Origin: Bacteroidota bacterium
GTDB lineage: Bacteria > Bacteroidota > Bacteroidia > Chitinophagales > Chitinophagaceae
Length of the DNA: 5,036 nucleotides
Reading direction: 5' to 3'
Assembly: GCA_947462495.1 (NCBI GenBank)
Contig: CANHOY010000132.1
Location: 1-5,036, forward strand
Every line of letters begins with the position of its first letter. Within the stretch, counting starts at the first letter, position 1. This document shows positions 1-5,036 of the stretch, in pieces. The translations under genes and the position numbers were made by a program. The notes beneath the pieces are model-generated. The model was not told where the DNA came from. It was given only the letters and a program-made list of their open reading frames with translations, and did no database searches.

Positions 1-716
1 AAGTGAATGAAGTAGTCGTATTTGGAGGGGAAGAACAAAATATTTTAGCACATTGCAAACAGTTCTTTAATAAAGAAATAATTATTTCTCCAAATTTAGA
101 TACTTTAAAAAGCAGTGTAAAATACAAAAATAGAAATTTGATAGAATATTTGGTAGATAATGCTGATGTTCAATCTGAAGGCGAATTTGCTTCCTTGGTA
201 TCAATTTTAATTGATAGAGAGGACGATTTCAAGAAAAAATTATTTAGTAAGTTTAGAAAGGTTCGTTATAATATGCAAACCAACGCAGGCTTTGAGTATA
301 TCAAAAATTTGATCAGATTGGCTCTAAGTTTCAAAGACCAAAATTTAGGACATAATTTATTCAAGCAATTGTTTGAATTGCAGGTGGATGAAGACTCTGT
401 AGTGTTGGTAGATGATTTAGTGAATTATAATAATTCTAAAATTAAGTTTGGTCCAAAAAATGAATATACCGTCGACTTAAGTGAAGTGTTAGTAAATGGC
501 GAAATGAATACTTTTAAAAATGTTAATTCAATGTTGGAGAAGCTTTCTATGGAGGGATCTTTTGATAAAGCACAACTTCATGAAATTTTTAATTTAGATA
601 AGCAAAATTCAAAAGCGGATATTTATAATAGACTAAATAATCATTTAGAAAAAACCAATACAACACCTACTGGTTCCCAACTAGCATTTATTTTATTATA
701 CAAGCAGTATAATTAA
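1..716 (+). CDS. Unrecognised soluble protein, probably 5'-truncated by the window edge
   Basis: The reading frame is open from the first bases and ends at TAA 714-716. The first possible start is a GTG at 3-5, but GTG starts are uncommon in this type of genome and no leader is visible, so the gene most likely begins upstream. The 237 visible residues contain no signal peptide, membrane segment or cysteine-rich motif, which suggests a cytoplasmic protein. The visible part opens with a hydrophobic strand followed by two glycines (EVVVFGGEE, residues 3-11), an amphipathic helix and a second strand (KEIIIS, 24-29). This strand-GG-helix-strand arrangement recalls the adenosine-binding segment late in Hsp70/actin-type ATPases, but I see no phosphate-binding motifs to confirm it. 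Residues 50-170 look mostly helical. The C-terminus carries a striking segment, TPTGSQLAFILLYKQYN (221-237). The next gene starts 19 bases downstream, so the two are probably co-transcribed. No family is assigned. Confidence 0.8.
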   Translation, partial: VNEVVVFGGEEQNILAHCKQFFNKEIIISPNLDTLKSSVKYKNRNLIEYLVDNADVQSEGEFASLVSILIDREDDFKKKLFSKFRKVRYNMQTNAGFEYIKNLIRLALSFKDQNLGHNLFKQLFELQVDEDSVVLVDDLVNYNNSKIKFGPKNEYTVDLSEVLVNGEMNTFKNVNSMLEKLSMEGSFDKAQLHEIFNLDKQNSKADIYNRLNNHLEKTNTTPTGSQLAFILLYKQYN

Positions 717-735
717 TTTACTTAAAATTTAGTAT

Positions 736-2115
736 ATGGCCGAAGGTCACGTTGATGTCAAGAGGTACCAAATTATAAGTCTTTTATACATCGTATTTAT
801 TTGTTTTTCAGTGATTAATATCAAAATGTCTGTTCTAGATTCAAACATCTGGACAATAAAGTCGTTTCAGTCACTCATTACAGAAGAGTTGAAGAAAGTG
901 GAAATAAGTAATATAGTGGTCAAAGATAATATTGATACATTAAACACTTTACCAAAAGCGCAGAGTTATTTAAAAATTTCTGCAAGATTGTCAAAAAGTT
1001 ATTTGGTAGTGAATTCGGTTTTAGATCATGTTGACGAAGAATTTAAAAAAAATAAAACTACATTATTAAAACAATTTAATAGTCGAAATTTAATTGAAGA
1101 GATACTACATGACCCTAAAGGGGTTGCTGTTATTGAAAAAGACTTATTTGAATTATCAGAATTTTTAAAAAAATCACCTTACAAATTAACTTCGATTGCA
1201 TCTCTCGATAGTGTAATACCAATTATGCCTAAGGTTACTTCTATTAAAGGAAAAGTAGATGAATGGGATTATTATATGTTTATGCACAAGCCTTCTGCTA
1301 TAAGTTATATGCAATTGGAACGTATAAAATTACTCATCACCAAACAACAGTTATTATATCAAGAAGCTGCATTAGCTGAAATTGGATATGAACCAACGTA
1401 TTTTTCAAAGGGTAATCCTAAATTATATATATTAAAAGAACTAGTTAAGGAGTACAAACCAGAACAAATATTAGCAGATGATGAGAAAGCCGTAGCCAAA
1501 ACGGATGAAATTTTTGATGAGCTATTTAAAAAGATTATTAATTCATTACACACTGAAAATATTTTTGTTGGACTGAATAATACATTTATTTCAGACTTTG
1601 ATTTTACAATGGGGAAAGATTTTACTTTTGAAGTGTTGCCAAAGGTAAAAGTTAATCAAACAGGAAAAGATTTCAAAATTGTTTTTTCTAAAACAGGAGA
1701 ATATTTATTAAAGTTTTATGATTTAAGAAAAGGGGAGAAGAAATTACTTTTTGATAAAAAGATTTTGGTCAATGCATTGCCAGATCCTATTGTAAGAGTA
1801 AAAGGAGATAACATGAATACCTATGCAATTAGTGTAAAGGATTTATTAGGTGCTGAGCGTTTAGAGGCTAGTTTAGAGATAAATAATTTAAATTTCTTCC
1901 CAGGAAGAATTAATAGCTATAAGGTGGTGAAAATTCATAATGGAAAAGAGGAAGAGAATATAAGCAACTATGGAGAATTATTCCAATCTACTACACAAAA
2001 AGTATTAGGTAGTTTAAAGAAAAATGACCTACTTATTTTTGATAATGTAAACATGTCTTTAATTGATGGCTCAACTAGAACATCTCCTCCTATCATATAT
2101 AAAATTACAGATTAA
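736..2115 (+). CDS. Divergent GldM/PorM-family protein (inner-membrane anchor, periplasmic shaft)
   Basis: In type IX secretion and gliding, GldM/PorM dimers are anchored by one N-terminal helix inside a GldL pentamer, span the periplasm, and pass proton-driven motion to the outer-membrane GldKN ring. This protein has the same plan. Residues 1-10 are a short cytoplasmic tail with R10, which aligns with the Arg just before the GldM helix reported to matter for motor function. The membrane helix is at about 13-30 (LLYIVF, 16-21, matches the LMYLVF-type signature), followed by SVLDS (32-36), equivalent to the conserved EVLxAF-type stretch. Residues 37-270 look helical, with a GldM-like W-x(n)-F-x(3)-P-S-A patch around 177-190. 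A strand-rich domain begins at NIFVGLNN (275-282), like the GVDN segment of GldM. The last domain opens with LPDPIVRVKG (348-357), the counterpart of the IPDP-type boundary, and ends with the DG-x-TR-TSPP-I pattern (444-454). At 459 residues it is shorter than the usual GldM (a little over 500), and I count two beta domains rather than three. It is weakly similar overall and is not a standard GldM. The ATG at 736 keeps the MAxG N-terminus typical of the family. Confidence 0.85.
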   Translation: MAEGHVDVKRYQIISLLYIVFICFSVINIKMSVLDSNIWTIKSFQSLITEELKKVEISNIVVKDNIDTLNTLPKAQSYLKISARLSKSYLVVNSVLDHVDEEFKKNKTTLLKQFNSRNLIEEILHDPKGVAVIEKDLFELSEFLKKSPYKLTSIASLDSVIPIMPKVTSIKGKVDEWDYYMFMHKPSAISYMQLERIKLLITKQQLLYQEAALAEIGYEPTYFSKGNPKLYILKELVKEYKPEQILADDEKAVAKTDEIFDELFKKIINSLHTENIFVGLNNTFISDFDFTMGKDFTFEVLPKVKVNQTGKDFKIVFSKTGEYLLKFYDLRKGEKKLLFDKKILVNALPDPIVRVKGDNMNTYAISVKDLLGAERLEASLEINNLNFFPGRINSYKVVKIHNGKEEENISNYGELFQSTTQKVLGSLKKNDLLIFDNVNMSLIDGSTRTSPPIIYKITD

Positions 2116-4313
2116 TGAAAAGAGGAATAGTTTTCATATTAATTATTGCGCTATTTATTAATAAAAAAATATTAGCTCAAAATACACCCGCTACTAATAC
2201 TTCAGTTGCTGTTGCTCCTGCAATACCTGCTGTTCCTGCCGCTGATACACTATCGGGAAGTTATACAAATTTGAAAGTATCTGCTGGGTTACACGTAGTG
2301 AAGGATGTGATCAAAATTACAGGAAAATTAGAGGTGGTGCCAGGTGCAAAGATTGAAATAATTGATAAAGGTTTGATTGTGTGCGAGGGAAGTATTGACA
2401 TGAATGGTACGCAAAAAAATATTGAGATATTTGGGAAGAAAAATATGGAAGGTGGGGGCTTAGTTATTAAAAATATTGATTCAAGTGCTATTATTATAAC
2501 AAATGTTGTTTTTAAAAATCTTCAATTGCCTTTATTGTTTGATTTTGGATGGAGAAGAGATAGTGTAAATATTACAGATAATATTTTTGCAAGTAATGTG
2601 GGAAGAATTTCGGTAATACAAGTACTTAACCCGCCATTTAATTTTACTATCGATTCTACATTCTTAGTATTTAGATTAAATAATAATTTATTTACAGACA
2701 ACAATGCTGCCATTTACTTTGAAGATTTAAAAAGCGACCATATAAAATTAGAAATAAGTAATAATACATTTTCAGGAAATTATGTATATGGGTTTAAAAA
2801 CTATAATATCTCTACCAATTTTTTATATGGTAGGGTAGATCAAGTATTTACTATATTTAATGCTATCATTAAAGGCAATAGTTTTGTATATAATTACTTA
2901 ATTGATAATATAGCTGATACGATTGTACATCCTGCCAATATGGGTGTTTATGGTTCTGAGAAAACATTCAAATTAGATCCAAATTATTGGGGAAGTAATT
3001 CAAAAGAACAAGTTGCAAAAACTATTTACGATCAAACATTAAATTATAGTTCTCCAAAACTAGATATTGAACCCTTTTTAGCAGCTCCTATAGAATCTAA
3101 TTCTTTACACGTGTATGCTGTAAAAAATGGAGAAACCAATACATTGTTTGAAGACACTATTACTATCAAAGATCCATTAAAGAGTATTTCTTTAACTACG
3201 AATAAAAGGGCTAATTATACTAAGGCGATAATTTCCTACACTTATTTTAAAGGCGATAGTACTTTAGCAAGAGTAGATACTTCTCTAACATTTAATCCGC
3301 AAGAAATAGATGCAAATAATACAAAGCTAATTATTACAAAAAATATCCCTTCCCCTAAAAAAATAGGCTACTATGCTATTAGGAATATTCAAGGTTCCAA
3401 TAATGAATTGGTGCCTGAAGTAAAAATAGGATACCAATCGTATTTATTGGATCTTAGAAAACATAAATTATTAGTTGAGTTATTAAAAGAGAAAAAAGAT
3501 ACAGTTCCACCAAAACCAAAAGAATTAGATTCAGTTAAAAATCAATTTCAAAAGTTAGAGACACCTCAAAAGAGTAGAATTGAAGTTGGATTATTAGGAG
3601 GAGGAACCATTTTTACGGGTACTATAAGTAATCCAAATCTATTCAACAATGAAATGAATATATTAATGGGGGTTAATTTAGGTTATACTATTTATTCTAA
3701 CTTAAGTGCAAGTTTAACAATAATCAGTTCTAAGTTAAGTAATTCGGATTATAATTCTGCTAACAATGAACAAATAGCTAGAGGTATGAGTTTCTCAACT
3801 TCAATTTTAGGTATTTCTCCAGCTATCAATTTTGATTTTGTAGATAATAGATTGTACACAAAAGCCAAACGCTTTAGACCATCTATTGGAGTAGGGTTAG
3901 ATTTTATTTCTTTTACGCCTACTGGTACGTATAAAAATAAAATCTATAATTTACAACCATTGGGAACAGGTGGGCAGTTAATTGATAGTTTGAAATCTCC
4001 TTATTCACTAATGGCGATGGGTTATTTTTTAAACCTGAAGCTAAAATATCAAATTAACCGTTTTAATAGTGTTGGTATATTTTTCACTTTTCATAAAAGT
4101 ATGTCTGATTATTTAGATGATGTTGGGCCAGATGAATATCCAAGTGTATCAAAAATTTTAGCAAAAACTAAAACAGATGCAGATGCTGCAGTGTATTTTT
4201 CCAATCCGACAGCTAGATATGTAAGTCCAGGTCAAGTGAGAAGTAGCCCTAATACTTCAAAAGATAGTTTTATTAATTTTGGATTCTTTTATGCAAGAAA
4301 ATTATTTAAATAA
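2115..4313 (+). CDS. Outer-membrane protein: N-terminal beta-helix fused to a DUF6089/PorG-like beta-barrel
   Basis: A Sec signal peptide covers residues 1-21 (hydrophobic 5-15, cleavage probably after LAQ or nearby), followed by an Ala/Pro-rich linker (24-44). Residues 50-325 look like a right-handed parallel beta-helix. They start with the usual capping run (LEVVPGAKIEI, 72-82; GSIDMNGT, 92-99), continue with Asn-ladder rungs around F133, F158, F193, F219 and F257, and end with the pectin-lyase-like finish NYWGSN (290-295), a DxxxNY stretch and a PxLDIEPFL segment (314-322). Residues 330-445 form a strand-rich, possibly Ig-like region. A charged, proline-containing linker (455-485) leads to a roughly 245-residue barrel with alternating amphipathic strands, ending in FGFFYARKLFK. 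The barrel carries marks I associate with DUF6089/PorG: RPSIGVGLD (588-596), LQPLGTGGQ (613-621), PYSL (629-632) and SDYLDDVG (664-671). The start overlaps the upstream stop (TAATG), indicating translational coupling with the GldM-like gene. With an even-stranded barrel, the N-terminal helix would be expected in the periplasm, but this cannot be proved here. The individual domains are familiar, but I do not recognise the fusion itself. Confidence 0.85.
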   Translation: MKRGIVFILIIALFINKKILAQNTPATNTSVAVAPAIPAVPAADTLSGSYTNLKVSAGLHVVKDVIKITGKLEVVPGAKIEIIDKGLIVCEGSIDMNGTQKNIEIFGKKNMEGGGLVIKNIDSSAIIITNVVFKNLQLPLLFDFGWRRDSVNITDNIFASNVGRISVIQVLNPPFNFTIDSTFLVFRLNNNLFTDNNAAIYFEDLKSDHIKLEISNNTFSGNYVYGFKNYNISTNFLYGRVDQVFTIFNAIIKGNSFVYNYLIDNIADTIVHPANMGVYGSEKTFKLDPNYWGSNSKEQVAKTIYDQTLNYSSPKLDIEPFLAAPIESNSLHVYAVKNGETNTLFEDTITIKDPLKSISLTTNKRANYTKAIISYTYFKGDSTLARVDTSLTFNPQEIDANNTKLIITKNIPSPKKIGYYAIRNIQGSNNELVPEVKIGYQSYLLDLRKHKLLVELLKEKKDTVPPKPKELDSVKNQFQKLETPQKSRIEVGLLGGGTIFTGTISNPNLFNNEMNILMGVNLGYTIYSNLSASLTIISSKLSNSDYNSANNEQIARGMSFSTSILGISPAINFDFVDNRLYTKAKRFRPSIGVGLDFISFTPTGTYKNKIYNLQPLGTGGQLIDSLKSPYSLMAMGYFLNLKLKYQINRFNSVGIFFTFHKSMSDYLDDVGPDEYPSVSKILAKTKTDADAAVYFSNPTARYVSPGQVRSSPNTSKDSFINFGFFYARKLFK
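2496..2897 (+). repeat. Protein-level beta-helix repeats (N-x-F-x-x-N type rungs)
   Basis: This stretch of the preceding coding region encodes five diverged copies of one short motif: ITNVVFKNL (residues 128-136), ITDNIFASN (153-161), LNNNLFTDNN (188-197), ISNNTFSGN (214-222) and IKGNSFVYN (252-260). The phenylalanines are 25 to 38 residues apart, consistent with single coils of a right-handed parallel beta-helix with loops of varying length. The repeats are not visible as exact DNA repeats, so they are old and diverged and are unlikely to cause slippage. Confidence 0.6.
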
Positions 4314-4321
4314 GCGAATGA

Positions 4322-4777
4322 ATGAAAACATTTAAATTTTATAGAAGTAATTTTATTTCATCAATTGTAATGGTGGTTATATCTATTACTATTTTTTCAT
4401 GTGCAAAACAAGAGGTTATTTCAGATTTAGATTTTCATAAGAATTTGTTAGCAGGATCGGGTAGTTTTCAAAACACTAAACGTACTTGGAGGATAGATTC
4501 TTTAACTGAAAATGGGAAAGTGACAAAATTAAATACTGCACAAAAAAAGTATACAAAAACTTTTAACCAAGATGGTTCCTATACCGACAGTGATGGGGTT
4601 ATTGGGTCTTGGTTAATGCCTACAATTAAAGATTTGACAATTAATTCCAAAAATGGTATTACAAATATTTCTATATCAAATAAATATCAAATTATTAATA
4701 TCAATTCTGCTCAACTTCACCTCAAGTATGATAGTGCAAACATTAAACAAGACCTGTATTTCGTAGTTTTTAATTAA
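4322..4777 (+). CDS. Lipoprotein with a lipocalin-like domain
   Basis: The protein has 151 residues. Its N-terminus is basic (K2, K5, R8), followed by a hydrophobic stretch (11-25) and the lipobox IFSC with the lipidated cysteine at C27, so it should be an outer-membrane lipoprotein. Residues after the cysteine (AKQE) are only mildly charged and do not clearly match a known Bacteroidota surface-export signal, so the side of the membrane is open. From T55-W56 onward the sequence resembles the small lipocalin-like lipoproteins of Bacteroidota: TWRIDSL (55-61), a KYTKTFNQDGSYTDSDG-type strand and turn (76-92), GSW (95-97), a DLTI strand (104-107), and paired short strands near the end (INSAQLHLKY). 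No catalytic residues are evident. The gene starts 8 bases after the stop of the barrel gene and is probably the last gene of the same transcript. An overlapping ATG at 4318 is in another frame and was not chosen. It could act as an accessory subunit of the envelope apparatus suggested by its neighbours, but nothing in the protein itself shows this. Confidence 0.85.
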   Translation: MKTFKFYRSNFISSIVMVVISITIFSCAKQEVISDLDFHKNLLAGSGSFQNTKRTWRIDSLTENGKVTKLNTAQKKYTKTFNQDGSYTDSDGVIGSWLMPTIKDLTINSKNGITNISISNKYQIININSAQLHLKYDSANIKQDLYFVVFN

Positions 4778-4897
4778 AGAAACCAACTTTTTTTAATTAT
4801 TTCCAAAATTTTATAAGTGCCATAGACTTTATTCGAGTTTTTATTATAATTTAGATTGATATTAATAAAAGTAACATATTAATAATTTATTTAATTT

Positions 4898-5036
4898 ATG
4901 GACAATCTTCTGGAAAAATTATTTTTTGCGATCTTCTTATTGTCCATTTTAGTTTTATTTGATTTATTATTTAAGTTTAAAAGACCGTTTCTTTTAAAAT
5001 ATAACCTTGCTATCATAACAATATCTGTAGGTTTTG
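4898..5036 (+). CDS. 5' end of an unrecognised integral membrane protein, cut by the window edge
   Basis: An ATG at 4898 opens a frame with no stop through the last base, giving 46 complete codons. The encoded N-terminus begins MDNLLEKLFFAI. It has a strongly hydrophobic helix at about residues 8-23, a short basic loop (KFKR, 26-29) and the start of a second hydrophobic helix from about 36 (LAIITISVGF). The positive loop between the helices suggests a polytopic inner-membrane protein. It starts after a 120-base AT-rich spacer, whereas the upstream genes are spaced by 19 bases or fewer, so it probably belongs to a separate transcription unit. No family is assigned, because too little is visible. 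Confidence 0.6.
   Translation, partial: MDNLLEKLFFAIFLLSILVLFDLLFKFKRPFLLKYNLAIITISVGF

Noticed and set aside
1359..1553. Minus-strand open frame of 64 codons
   Set aside because: It lies wholly inside the well-supported GldM-like gene on the other strand, has no neighbours on its strand and looks like the complement of ordinary coding sequence.
2522..2713. Minus-strand open frame of 63 codons
   Set aside because: It is contained within the beta-helix coding region and shows no independent protein features; it is a chance frame.
736..4777. Type VI secretion subtype iii membrane-complex genes (TssN/O/P/Q/R)
   Set aside because: Sizes and a lipoprotein gave a first resemblance, but no sheath, tube, ClpV or baseplate gene is visible, and the GldM-type motifs and PorG-like barrel fit a type IX-related origin better.
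4771..4798. Possible terminator: AATTAAAG around the lipoprotein stop against CTTTTTTTAATT just after it
   Set aside because: The stem is all A-T except one pair, overlaps the stop codon and needs a bulge of four T's. In a sequence this AT-rich such pairings arise by chance, although a transcript end here would fit the layout.
4845..4860. TATAAT-like promoter for the last, partial gene (TATAATTTAG)
   Set aside because: Bacteroidota promoters use a TAnnTTTG element with an upstream TTG. This site matches poorly, no convincing partner lies at the right distance, and TATAAT is expected by chance in this spacer.
1..5036. CRISPR arrays, tRNA or rRNA genes, insertion sequences, inverted repeats at element ends
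   Set aside because: Read on both strands, the window shows no regularly spaced direct repeats, no transposase-like frame and no structured RNA. Almost all of it is explained by coding sequence.

Overview
The window is very AT-rich and gene-dense. All genes lie on the + strand, codons favour AGA and AUA, and no Shine-Dalgarno sequences are visible. With the protein families present (a GldM/PorM-type protein, a PorG/DUF6089-like outer-membrane barrel, and a lipoprotein with a lipocalin-like fold), this points to a low-GC member of the Bacteroidota. The exact lineage cannot be read from the window.

Layout: (1) 1-716, the 3' part, or possibly all, of an unrecognised, mainly helical soluble protein. 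(2) 736-2115, a 459-residue divergent GldM/PorM-family protein with one N-terminal membrane anchor and a long periplasmic part. (3) 2115-4313, a 732-residue exported protein that joins a right-handed beta-helix, an Ig-like or linker region and a C-terminal beta-barrel resembling DUF6089/PorG. Its start codon overlaps the previous stop as TAATG. (4) 4322-4777, a 151-residue lipoprotein with a lipocalin-like body, 8 bases further on. (5) 4778-4897, a 120-base AT-rich spacer, then the 5' end of an unrecognised membrane protein that runs off the window.

Genes 1 to 4 look like one transcription unit. Genes 2 to 4 together would span the envelope: an inner-membrane-anchored periplasmic shaft like the rotor/shaft of the type IX secretion and gliding motor, an outer-membrane barrel of the type that goes with that machine but carrying an added beta-helix, and a lipoprotein. 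No gldK, gldL or gldN is visible in the window. The most interesting reading is a diverged, type IX-derived apparatus powered by a GldLM-like motor that is distinct from the standard gldKLMN locus. This is inference. It rests on family resemblance judged by eye and on gene order, and the upstream genes (a GldL-like partner, the rest of gene 1) are outside the window.
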